Shown: in pieces, positions 50,281 to 58,353 of the stretch
How positions within the stretch are numbered: the first letter of the stretch is position 1
Layout: the number at the start of each line of letters is the position of its first letter
Assembly: GCA_037043455.1 (NCBI GenBank)
Contig: JAWPHD010001807.1
Coordinates: forward strand, 124,001 to 188,000
Reading direction: 5' to 3'
Length of the DNA stretch: 64,000 bases
DNA from: Cyrtodaria siliqua
Lineage: Eukaryota; Mollusca; Bivalvia; Adapedonta; Hiatellidae
Notes under the pieces: model-generated
The model's input: only the letters and a program-made list of their open reading frames with translations
Told to the model about the DNA's origin: nothing
The model's database searches: none
Program-made: the position numbers and the translations under genes

Positions 50281-51340
50281 CGATAGAAAACAAGTCTTGT
50301 CTGCTCGGCAGCCAAACAGTGTATGTGACTTTTTACCATGTTACAAAGGGTTCGCCCCCAAATGAACTACAAATTTGTACAAATCTACAAATTTGTGTAA
50401 ATTTTTAGCCAACACAAAAATAGTCATTTGGCTCCATTTTTTTGTATTTTAGTGCTAACAAAGCTTGATTTTTTAACTTTTCGAAGCAAATGATCACCAT
50501 TGAACTGTCCTCCATCTGACAGAGCGATAGAAAAACACGTCTTGTCTGCTCGGCAGCCAAAAAGTGTATGTGACTTTTTAACATGTTACAAATGGTTCGC
50601 CCCCAGCTGAACTAATGTACAAATTTGTACAAAATCTTAGCTTGAACTATAGCGGTCATTTGGTTCCATTTGCTGTCTTAACAGGCTAACAGGCTGCAAC
50701 AGTCATTTGTTTCCATTTTCTGGTATCATTTTTTCATTGGGGAGTTATGGAAGCACATTTGCACATTTTTTCACTTTTCGACGCAAATGACAAAAGTTAA
50801 AAAATTGAATGGGAGCTAGGTTCACATACTGTATTGTTAGTACTGTCAGTTGAAAAAGTCATTCGTGTCTATTTATATACCTTTTTTTTCATTGTGAATG
50901 TATGGAAGCACATTATTCACTATTCGAGACAAAAATCTTAGCTTGAACTAAAGCTGTCATTTGGTTCCATTCTTTTGTATTGTAGTGCAAAAAGTCACAT
51001 ACACCGTATGGCTGTTTTACTTTTGGAAGCAAATGATCACGTACACTTTCTTTGCCTACACAGTTGTATTGTGAAAACTGAGATGCAAGGTAGTGCCCAA
51101 GTTTCACTTTTCTAACGGAGAAGTTATTTCTTCAATCTGCAGATAAAATTAGTGCTAAATTGAAAAACTGATTTGGTGGAGAAAGTTTCATTTTTTGCAT
51201 CTAAAACTTACATACACACTGACTGTAAACCTCAAAACTCTACCGCCCATCTGAGAGAGCGATAGAAAAACACGTCTTGCCTGCTCGGCAGCCAAATTGT
51301 GTATGTGACTTTTTGCCATGTTACAAAGGGTTCGCCCCTA
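50281..51340 (+). promoter_or_regulatory. Three solitary copies of the conserved upstream module
   Basis: Copies at ~50281-50360, ~50521-50605 and ~51255-51340 read GAGCGATAGAAAA, CGTCTTGTCTGCTCGGCAGCC, GTGTATGTGACTTTTT and CATGTTACAAAGGGTTCGCC in the same order and spacing. Related copies precede the TATA boxes of the kinase (34391) and of the non-coding unit (51788). Here no TATA box or ORF follows. CTGCTCGGCAG is a small hairpin within the module. Confidence 0.75.
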
Positions 51341-51590
51341 AATTAACTACAAATTTGTACAAATCTACAAATTTGTGTAATTTTTTAGCCAACACTGAAA
51401 CATTCATTTGGTTCCATTTTTGATCACCATTGTACTGTGGCGAAAATTTAGCTGCTAGACCACTGTCATACAAGGCAGTGTGCTAAATTGAATCAAATTA
51501 CTGATTTGGTGAGCAAGTTTTTTTTTTTGCATCTATACATCACTTACACACTAACACCTTAACTCTCAAAACTCCAGTACACATTTCACT

Positions 51591-51796
51591 GAGCGATAGA
51601 AAAACACGTCTTGTCTGCTCGGAAGCTAAATGGCGTACGTGACTTTTGCCATGTTGCAAAAGGCTCGCCCTCATAGGTTAACGCTGATTGGTCCGTTGAT
51701 CCGAGCAGTCACGTGGGTGATTTTCTGTTGGTCGGTGGCGTTATCGATTCACACCCACTGCAACGAGCTGATTGGTAGATTGATGAGTATAAAAGG
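51591..51796 (+). promoter_or_regulatory. Promoter of the hairpin-array transcription unit
   Basis: A copy of the conserved module lies at 51591-51672. Inverted CCAAT boxes (ATTGG) follow at 51687-51691 and 51771-51775, and a consensus TATAAAAGG at 51788-51796. A transcription start would fall near 51817-51825. Confidence 0.8.
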
Positions 51797-51816
51797 CGAT
51801 GTAAGGCTGTGAGAGC

Positions 51817-52980
51817 TCAGTTGCAACCGTAACTCCGCACATTTACGACGTGTCCTTACGTTGGTGCATTTGCGAAAATCGACTTGTGAAACTAGGACGG
51901 TTTCAACAGTTGAGTCTGTTCGAGAGTTGATCTAGTCTTATGGATATGTTGCCCAAGTGCTCCGTCTCGATGTGTAGGCATCAGCTCCTTTGGTAACCGC
52001 GTTAGCAAAGAGATAGTTGTACATCACAGGGCTTGTGAGTGCAATCTTAGGGCCAGTGGCAATGATACAACCGTATCCTAAGACAAAGATCGACTCTAAC
52101 TCGACTAAGTTGATTGTTTGCGAATGCAAACTGTGCTAAACAGTTTATTTTTTCATTGAACTGTGGTTCGAGAGTTCATGTCAGAATCCCGTGTGTCTCT
52201 GTAACGACTTTGCAAAGTCGCTGCTATTCTACTGTTGATACAAATTGTGAAAGATCGGTTGAAACTCTTCATACTATGGTGCACACTGTCGTGAATGGCT
52301 TCCTAGGGCGAGGTAACCCGGCTCGTTGGCTGTTGTCGAGTTATAGGGTAACTTGTCCCCCTCATGGAATGCGACCAGACAACAGCTCCAATGCAGTGCA
52401 TAGTGTGAACTTCTTCAGGCTCGAGAAGAAGACTCGTCTACATTCAGTCCATTTGAGTGTAGGCGCGGTGTATTCAGGCAATGAATACACGTAAGATGAG
52501 TTTCCCACGACGTCTCATATCTTGGATGTTCTTATCCGAGGATTTGATGATGTCTCTTTCACTTAAACTTTTTGACAAGCGAGAGGCGAGCTGGTATCGC
52601 GATCTAGCCTGTTAATTTTCATACTAATACTTGTCTTTAATACTTTTCAGGTAGTTGGGATTTTAAACTCTTGTGTTACCCAAGAGGCAACGTTGGACGA
52701 GAAACTATTGTGTTACCCAATAGTAGGACACATCTTGTGTTACCCAAGGTTTTTCGTTGGATAGGTGCTTGGGATTTTCAACTCTTGTGTTACCCAAGAG
52801 GCAACGTTGGACGAGAAACTATTGTGTGACCCAATAGTAGGACAAGCATTCCTGTGTCACCCAGGAATCAACGTTGGACGAGAAACTGGCCTGCCCATCT
52901 GAAGTAAAGACGGGACATCTGCAGGAGAATTTAAAGTTAATTGTAGAAATTTGTTGGAATAAAATTGTCACTGAAAATCA
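51817..52980 (+). ncRNA. Candidate spliced non-coding RNA with six-hairpin array
   Basis: The unit has a strong promoter and a donor at 52490|52491 (ACAC|GTAAGATG). An acceptor at 52650 follows a pyrimidine tract (TACTTTTCAG|GTAG), and AATAAA lies at 52958-52963. No ATG-started frame of useful length lies in exon 1. Exon 1 holds a 16-nt perfect palindrome (52205-52220) and, just before the donor, a 9-bp stem with loop GGCAA (52468-52490). Exon 2 holds six hairpins with the loop TGTNACC. An alternative reading is a small protein: an ATG at 52481 spliced to exon 2 would give 62 codons, ending at a TGA in the fifth hairpin loop. The hairpins occur in different frames, so conservation is at the nucleotide level. 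The role is unknown. Confidence 0.5.
52655..52885 (+). repeat. Duplicated three-hairpin unit (six stem-loops)
   Basis: Two ~114-bp units each carry three hairpins: 52668-52686, 52705-52723, 52732-52750, then 52782-52800, 52819-52837, 52848-52868. The stems are CTCTTG/CAAGAG, CTATTG/CAATAG, ATCTTG/CAAGGT, CTCTTG/CAAGAG, CTATTG/CAATAG and ATTCCTG/CAGGAAT. The loops are always TGTNACC with N = T, T, T, T, G, C. The spacer CAACGTTGGACGAGAAACT follows hairpins 1, 4 and 6, and TAGGACA follows 2 and 5. Confidence 0.9.
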
Positions 52981-53865
52981 ATATTTTTGTTCACTTTTCC
53001 ACTCTAGCCCGTTAGCACTTTTCGTAGAAACAAATAGGTATGATTGTAATGGCTGTTTGGTTATCTCATCTCCTTTTTTTAGAAACAGACATACCTCAAA
53101 TGGGCACCAAAATACAATGTTCATGTATGGAAGCGCATTCCCATACTTCGAACAAAAGTTGACAGCCATGCTACATTGGCAAAAACAACACAAACAGAGA
53201 TTTGCACTGTGATACATTTCACTCTGCCTGTAGCAGCGACATTTTCAGTTTTATTGATTAACCAAAGTTGGAAATTTAACAGTACTTGTAAATACGTTAC
53301 TCCAACCACCACTTTTTAGAGAAGTTAGCACTAAAATGCTTCTCTGCCACAAAATATCACTACACAGTTAACTCTGATGGATGGGAGTTTGAAATACTGA
53401 AGACATAAATAAAAATTTCACTGGAATATTTGCTTGTACACTCGGAAAAGCATGCTACTTGGGACAATGGGAAAGGCTGCTGTCCCACTATTGAAGACTC
53501 AGAGCGTAAAAAAACTATTTAAATGAAATATTCACTTTCTGATCTCGTAACCCATTTCATCCGAAGCAAACTAATTTTACAAATGTAGTATGTTTCAACG
53601 ATTCATTTTGATACTTTTCACTTTTGTAGAAGCGAACCAACGTTAGAAATTGAACTATGCTTGTAAATGAAGATAGCACCAAAATGCTTCTCTGCCACAA
53701 AATCGCTGCACATTCACTATCATAAACTGATAAACGCAAATGTTCACCACCCAACTTTTCTAACGGAGAAGTTGTTTCTTCAGTCCGCATACACATTTAG
53801 TGCTAAATTGAAACAGAGAACTGATGTGGTGGAGAAGTTGTTTCTTCAAACTGCAGAAAATGTAG

Positions 53866-54340
53866 ACTTATGGACAGAATCTGAACGGTGAAAAAGAAGT
53901 ATGTAAATGAAATATTCCAATTTCTGGCTTGTGGACTAAGATAATGTAGATCACTTAACACGTTTTTTTGCTCGCTGCTGGGGAAAAAAAATCAGATCTA
54001 TGAGAGTATGATACTGAGATACAGAGTCTGGCCAGAATGTGTACGGTGAAAAAAAGTATATAAATGAAATATTCAACTTTCTGGTCTGCGAAAGATAGGT
54101 TTGTTCAACCAAGCTGAGGCTATAGTATAGTATAGTTGATTCAAAACTTGTTTTGCTCCCTGCTGGGGAAACCAAAATAGCTATATCTATGAGAGGATGA
54201 TACTGAGGTGCACAGGTAAGGCCAGAATCTGATCGGTGAAAAAGAAGTATATAAATGAAATATTCCACTTTCTGGCCCGCGGACTAAGGTTTTAAAACTG
54301 TTTTTGCTCGCTGCTGGGGAAACAAAATAGCTCGAGATCT
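53866..54340. repeat. ~180-bp tandem repeat, three copies
   Basis: Each copy has GGCCAGAATCTGATCGGTGA, then AAGTATATAAATGAAATATTC, given here in part, then CTTTCTGG and TTTTGCTCGCTGCTGGGGAAA. The CTGGGGAAA block also recurs singly near 54649 and 56135, next to gene 3' ends. Confidence 0.8.
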
Positions 54341-54696
54341 ATACAAACGGTGGCCGCTGGAGAGGATGATATCGAGACCAAATGATCCGATATACTTCCA
54401 CAGAATCAGTTTGATCGGTTTAAAAGACACCGTGCTATCTTGACCGACAAAGCACTTTTAACTGTTTGTTCAGATTTTATATTTTTTCACGATTAGGAAA
54501 GTTGATGTTGCAATAAAGCATGACACTGGAAACGCAACTATTTGTCTGACTTTTATTTTTCCAACAAAATAGATATAAAACATCTTGATAAACGCCAAGT
54601 GGGTCCAATCCCGTGATATAAAAGTTCATTTAAAACTGTTTCTTTAAACCTCTGGGGAAAACAAGAAATAGTGGCCAAAGCAATATGTTTAACAAT

Positions 54697-55239
54697 TTAT
54701 TTCATTGCATCTCCGCTAGCATACATATCTAACAATTCCTTCCAATCACCCGGTTGCTGTCGGATCCACTGATTGACGTTGTGATTGCTAACTAAAATTC
54801 TCGTATCTTGCACATAGGAGTACATATCGTCTTTGTCTTCTGTCAGGGCATTCAAAACTTGACAGTACTTAGCCATGGCCTTACAAATGGTATACCAATT
54901 CTTCCTTCTTCTGTTTGTAAAGTCTGAACGCTTTAGGGTATCTTCAATTAGTCTTTTGAAGAACTTTCTGTTCACGGTGGCCCTCGAAACATCGCTGTCG
55001 CTCAGCAAAAAACCTACTCCTTTCTCAATCCAAGACCAGATGATGCTTAATATCACATCAAACACCTTTTTTAAATCAGGGTCCATTTGTTGGGGCTTTT
55101 TCAAAAACATGTTTCCTAGGCAGATGACCAGGAAATCACAAGACGGCGGCTTTACTGTCCGGCCAAAGTTACTATTGAACTTACAAACGGGAACTTTGTT
55201 TGTATTGACAGAATACATATACGGTTGTTTTGCTGCCAT
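54697..55239 (-). CDS. Unknown 180-residue protein
   Basis: A single-exon protein of 180 residues with no recognised domain. It is mainly helical: a hydrophobic helix around residues 60-80 (VFDVILSIIWSWIEKGVGF), a basic stretch with NRRRKNW near residue 114, and an acidic C-terminal part. It has no signal peptide, and the hydrophobic helix has charges on both sides, so membrane insertion is uncertain. The promoter TATATAAAG (55287-55297, minus strand) lies about 50 bp before the ATG. The stop codon TAA is itself part of the AATAAA signal at 54696-54701, a compact arrangement typical of virus genes. It is the first gene of the strand-alternating cluster. Confidence 0.65.
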   Translation of the reverse strand: MAAKQPYMYSVNTNKVPVCKFNSNFGRTVKPPSCDFLVICLGNMFLKKPQQMDPDLKKVFDVILSIIWSWIEKGVGFLLSDSDVSRATVNRKFFKRLIEDTLKRSDFTNRRRKNWYTICKAMAKYCQVLNALTEDKDDMYSYVQDTRILVSNHNVNQWIRQQPGDWKELLDMYASGDAMK

Positions 55240-55286
55240 GACTAGCTTGTATGATTTGACTAGCTTGTATGATGTCTAAAGTCCTT

Positions 55287-55297
55287 CTTTATATACT
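55287..55297 (-). promoter_or_regulatory. TATA box of the 180-residue gene
   Basis: Reads GTATATAAAG on the minus strand, 48-58 bp upstream of the ATG at 55239. Confidence 0.75.
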
Positions 55298-55415
55298 TTG
55301 TTTTCACCACTCGAATAAGGTATTATTTCTCTTTTTTTGGGGGAGACCAATATTTGAAAAATCAGTCTGCTTCTGTTAAGCAATATTCCTTGCCTTTGAG
55401 CGATTTTTGCCTTCG

Positions 55416-55610
55416 ATGATAGTTGGGCTAGAATCCTCAGGCTGGCTTGATCTGATACAAACACGAAAGCAGCAGAAGCAAGCACGGAAGGAAGCTCGCA
55501 GGCAGGCAATGATCCCATTCACACAAACTTTCACACATTCGCCGAAACACGTACATAAATTCGTTTGCTCTGACTGCTTCATTTCTACTTCAAGATTGCA
55601 AGTTGTGTAA
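55416..55610 (+). CDS. Small basic hypothetical protein
   Basis: An ATG at 55416 opens 64 codons with a Lys/Arg/Gln-rich stretch (TRKQQKQARKEARRQA) and two Cys (CSDC) near the end. It is divergent from the gene at 54697-55239 and fits the alternating layout. No TATA box is clear and no AATAAA follows closely. The opposite strand is also open over much of this stretch. Treat as tentative. Confidence 0.3.
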   Translation: MIVGLESSGWLDLIQTRKQQKQARKEARRQAMIPFTQTFTHSPKHVHKFVCSDCFISTSRLQVV

Positions 55611-55619
55611 GCTCGCCAA

Positions 55620-56160
55620 AGCACTGATAGGAAAATTAAAATTTCACTTAAGTAGTTTTTTCTATGCTCGGAAAGGCGCTGTTACTTAGGAAATTGGAAA
55701 GTCTGTCCCACCACTGCAGATATATTCTTTTGTTTTATTGGAAGTAAAATGTTTGACTCTTCGATAGATTTTAGGTTTTTATAGAGTATGCTCTTGTTTA
55801 TGTTTCTTGCTTCCATTCTTCATTCTCTGACTAATTTCATCCAACAAAACCGGTTCTCCAACAGTTGTTAAAACATTATGTGTATCTAGAAAAGTCAAAA
55901 TCAGATATTTAAGTTTTTGACGTGAATTTAAAGACATGTCAAAACCCTATCTCGGATTTTGGAACGACGAGTGTTTGCCTGTGTGTGTGTGTTGAAAAGG
56001 CAAAATCGAATTCTGAGTTTTAGACGTGAAGATTAAGTCATGTCGAAACCTCAGATTAGATTTTGTGATTTGTTCTATGTTCTATGTTCTCACCGACCAA
56101 CTGTTCATGCTATTTGCACGCCACTTCTGGGGAAAAGACATGACAAAGCAAAAGTGTTTT
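55620..56160. other. Intergenic, with a short internal duplication
   Basis: GAAAAGTCAAAATCAGATAT, TTTGACGTGAA and GACATGTCAAAACC at ~55890 recur diverged at ~55995-56050 (AAGGCAAAATCGAATTCTGA, TAGACGTGAA, CATGTCGAAACC). No gene. Confidence 0.6.
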
Positions 56161-56248
56161 TGATATTTTATTTATGAAAAAAAAGGAAAATGTTTTATCA
56201 CAATACTGCAAGGTAGTTTTATCACAACACGCTCACAAGATATGTTAC

Positions 56249-56557
56249 TCAAAAATACCAGTCCGTTTCTATCGGCCCCCGATACCGCACAAAACCACTT
56301 GGAATTGTCCTTTTCACGTGTGGAAAACAACTTCTGCAGAATGGGCATTGGCCCTTCACTTTTCCTGCACATGTGTGGCACACCGCGTGTACACAAGTCA
56401 GACATTTCTGAAAGTTATTCTGCTCTTCCATACATATGTCGCATTCTCGAAGTAGTCCGTTTCCGTCTTGTCTCTCCTCCTCCTTCTCATATCTTTCCAA
56501 TTCTTCTTTCTTACGAAGTATCCTCGCGTGCCAACGGTTGTAGCTCTCTCTGGACAT
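56249..56557 (-). CDS. Small RING-finger protein (probable E3 ubiquitin ligase)
   Basis: 102 residues. Residues 1-35 are charged and helical (KKEELERYEKEEER), a short coiled coil. A C3HC4 RING follows: C39-x2-C42, C55-x-H57-x2-C60-x2-C63, C71-x2-C74 (CPFC). RING domains bind E2 enzymes and transfer ubiquitin. The CxxC...CPFC form is like the RINGs of IAP and viral E3 proteins, but no BIR domain is present. It is a single exon with a TATA-like TTTATAAG at 56634-56643 (minus strand). CCAAT boxes (56683, 56694 and inverted 56762) lie between it and the divergent gene at 56885. The 3' AATAAA (minus) lies near 56168-56174. It probably acts on host or own-domain substrates; this is inferred. Confidence 0.85.
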   Translation of the reverse strand: MSRESYNRWHARILRKKEELERYEKEEERQDGNGLLRECDICMEEQNNFQKCLTCVHAVCHTCAGKVKGQCPFCRSCFPHVKRTIPSGFVRYRGPIETDWYF

Positions 56558-56633
56558 TTCGATTGTTTGATTTTCTCTGTGAGCATAGATTGCAGTGTGA
56601 TTAGATTTTAATGTTTAATTCTAGGAACTGCAG

Positions 56634-56766
56634 CTTATAAAGGTCGCATTCCATCGGGGGAGGCGACAAGAGACACCACCAACCAATGAGCATCCAATGC
56701 TCTTTAGAAATGGAATGCTCCAAATGGCGTGTACCAACCGAATCACATTTCTCGTAATCTGATTGG
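56634..56766. promoter_or_regulatory. Shared divergent promoter, RING gene and small spliced gene
   Basis: A TATA-like box at 56634-56643 and CCAAT boxes at 56683-56687 and 56694-56698. An inverted ATTGG lies at 56762-56766, followed by TGGCGCGAAAA (E2F-like) at ~56775. Confidence 0.55.
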
Positions 56767-56884
56767 TCGTTGACTTTGGCGCGAAAAATGGTATGCCTCT
56801 GCATTCTTTTGTCTATGGGGAGTCTTATTAACGATCTGACATCGAATCGAACAAATTGGATTCAGAAATAGAGAAAAATATATC

Positions 56885-57165
56885 ATGGCAGAAGAACAGC
56901 GAAGCCAAATCTTGGACTTCCATATGTTTGACCACAACGGTAAGAAACAAAACTTTCAATTGAGATGAATGGTTGATTCCTCCTTCGATACGTGTCCACA
57001 GCATTGCATTTTTCACTGAGATTTTCTCTAGTAACTTACAAATTGCCTTTTAATGTCTTTTCAGAAAAAATGACACAGTCGGAGGCCAGGTTTTTAGACT
57101 ATCTTGGAGTTGTCGTCAGATGTATCAAACGCGAAGATCGAACGATAGAGTCATTAGCAGAATAG
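56885..57165 (+). CDS. Small two-exon protein (51 residues), unknown
   Basis: Exon 1 is 56885-56939 (starts MAEEQRSQILDFHMF) and ends at a consensus donor AACG|GTAAGA. Exon 2 is 57065-57165, after the acceptor TGTCTTTTCAG. The junction restores a Glu codon, and the frame runs through FLDYLGVVVRCIKRED to a TAG at 57163-57165. Unspliced, the first frame stops soon after the donor, which supports the intron (125 bp). There is no known domain. It is divergent from the RING gene at 56249-56557 and convergent with the Fanzor. The small first exon and short intron resemble the RING gene at 59.6-61.0 kb. Typical ORF finders miss it. Confidence 0.6.
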
Positions 57166-57276
57166 ATCTGGCAGGACAGGTCCATTCCCAGAAGGAATAG
57201 ACGGACTCTTAAGAAAACACAGAGATTGAACGTCGTTCTTAGATCGCAGAGCCATCGAGTGCTAAGGTCGAGAACA

Positions 57277-57345
57277 GTAACCCATTTATTCCGAAGCAAA
57301 CTACTTACAAATGTATCATTATTCAACACTTCATTTGGAAAAATA
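57277..57345 (-). other. Block 3' of the Fanzor, duplicated at 53541-53613
   Basis: On the plus strand AACCCATTTATTCCGAAGCA, then AACTACTTACAAATGTATCA and TTCAACACTTCATTTGG match AACCCATTTCATCCGAAGCA, AACTAATTTTACAAATGTAG and TTTCAACGATTCATTTTG at 53541-53613. Guide (omega) RNAs of TnpB and Fanzor are usually encoded at or just after the nuclease 3' end, so this is a candidate scaffold. The link is an inference. The block also contains a TTTATT (57295-57300), a possible minus-strand poly(A) signal. Confidence 0.4.
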
Positions 57346-57394
57346 GAAAGAACGAATCACGAATGGATCGGCCGTGTCAACTGTGTTTTTTTTC

Positions 57395-58351
57395 TTAAAC
57401 CCAAGGTCCGACTCTCAGTGCTTTCATCAGAATGTTTCTAGCGCCGTTGACGTCTCTATGGGTTTCGTATTTGCAAAATTGACAAATAAATGTTTCACTA
57501 CGACCGAGATTCTTGTTGATTTTTCCACATCTTCCACACGTTTTTGACGTGTAGCTCTCATCTTGAATCACCAGATTGTACTCCGTTTCTTTGACTCGAT
57601 GCTCAAGGGAGGTTCGAAATTGATAATGCTGCCAGCAAAGCAAGTCCCTCTTACTCCTCTTCGATAGTTGATTGGGGCCGTCTTTCTGAACGATGCTGGC
57701 AACACCTATCTTACCGAGCACGACGTACGAGTAATTCTTGACCAGATGCGAGGCCAGTTTCAAGTGTATGTCTTTGACAAAAGTCTTGAGTTCGAGATAA
57801 ATCTTTCTCAAGTGTCTGCACTGGTCTTCGAAGGCTTGAGTTTTTTTACGTGTTCTAGCTAGACTGATGGCCGCGTTTGTCTTGTCGATTTTGTTATGCA
57901 GTTTACGAATGGTGCCCGGGGTATTATCCGTTAAATCGATTTTATCTTCCTGGAGACCGACCTGGTAAACCGAAACGTTGCTCGGATCGTAAATTGTGGC
58001 AAATGTCCTGCCACCAGGATCAATACCGCACATAGCCGAAGGCTGAATTTCGGGAGGCTTGCATCTAGTGTATGTTGGATCGCACGGAATTTGCAAAATA
58101 AACTTTCCGTTCGCTCTCCTAGATATTTTTACGTCGTGGTCAATCGGTGGTAGCTTGGAGATCGATTTAGAAAGCTTAATAAATCGTTCTTTTGTGTTTT
58201 TTCTATTGCTATCGAAGTTGGCGGGCATGATTGAAATATAGCGACTTCGCACTTTAATATCTTCGGTATCTTTCTCGTTTAGAAATCTTAAAAACAGTTT
58301 TTGAACCTGAAATGCTCCTTGACAGGGATTGACTTCATTTTTGTCTTTCAT
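57395..58351 (-). CDS. Fanzor (eukaryotic TnpB) C-terminal part, RuvC and zinc ribbon
   Basis: 318 residues in a frame shifted relative to the preceding ORF. RuvC-I is CGIDPGGRTF (Asp111). The RuvC-II position reads YVVLGKIGV with Gly213 where TnpB has the catalytic Glu. An alternative Glu265 lies in IQDESYTSKTC, fitting the rearranged RuvC-II site described for Fanzors. The zinc ribbon is C272-x2-C275 and C290-x2-C293, and RuvC-III is THRDVNGARNI (Asp300). All catalytic and metal residues expected for an active RNA-guided DNA endonuclease are present. The first in-frame ATG is at 58351, 2 bp after the stop of the upstream ORF. The part before RuvC-I continues the wedge/REC-like region, so it is a half-gene, not a complete protein. 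Confidence 0.9.
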   Translation of the reverse strand: MKDKNEVNPCQGAFQVQKLFLRFLNEKDTEDIKVRSRYISIMPANFDSNRKNTKERFIKLSKSISKLPPIDHDVKISRRANGKFILQIPCDPTYTRCKPPEIQPSAMCGIDPGGRTFATIYDPSNVSVYQVGLQEDKIDLTDNTPGTIRKLHNKIDKTNAAISLARTRKKTQAFEDQCRHLRKIYLELKTFVKDIHLKLASHLVKNYSYVVLGKIGVASIVQKDGPNQLSKRSKRDLLCWQHYQFRTSLEHRVKETEYNLVIQDESYTSKTCGRCGKINKNLGRSETFICQFCKYETHRDVNGARNILMKALRVGPWV

Positions 58352-58353
58352 AG

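Larger units (their letters stand above)
49879..53860. repeat. Degenerate non-coding repeat field of the virus-like domain
   Basis: Blocks of 100-200 bp recur in shuffled order (CATTTGGTTCCATTTTTGTAT; GAAGTTGTTTCTTCAAACTG; AAAATGCTTCTCTGCCACAA; the palindrome TGTACAAATTTGTACA or its half ACAAATTTGT). The same blocks occur at 40.5-41.17 kb. No frame is conserved between copies. The pattern resembles repeated regulatory or replication regions more than decayed genes, but this is not settled. Confidence 0.65.

Noticed and set aside
52114..52494. 126-codon ORF
   Set aside because: Starts at TTG, not ATG, has no domain, and its stop overlaps a splice donor. Better explained as non-coding exon 1.
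52655..52885. CRISPR-like array
   Set aside because: The conserved part is a hairpin loop with variable stems, and the spacers are themselves conserved. The context is eukaryotic with TATA and splice sites.
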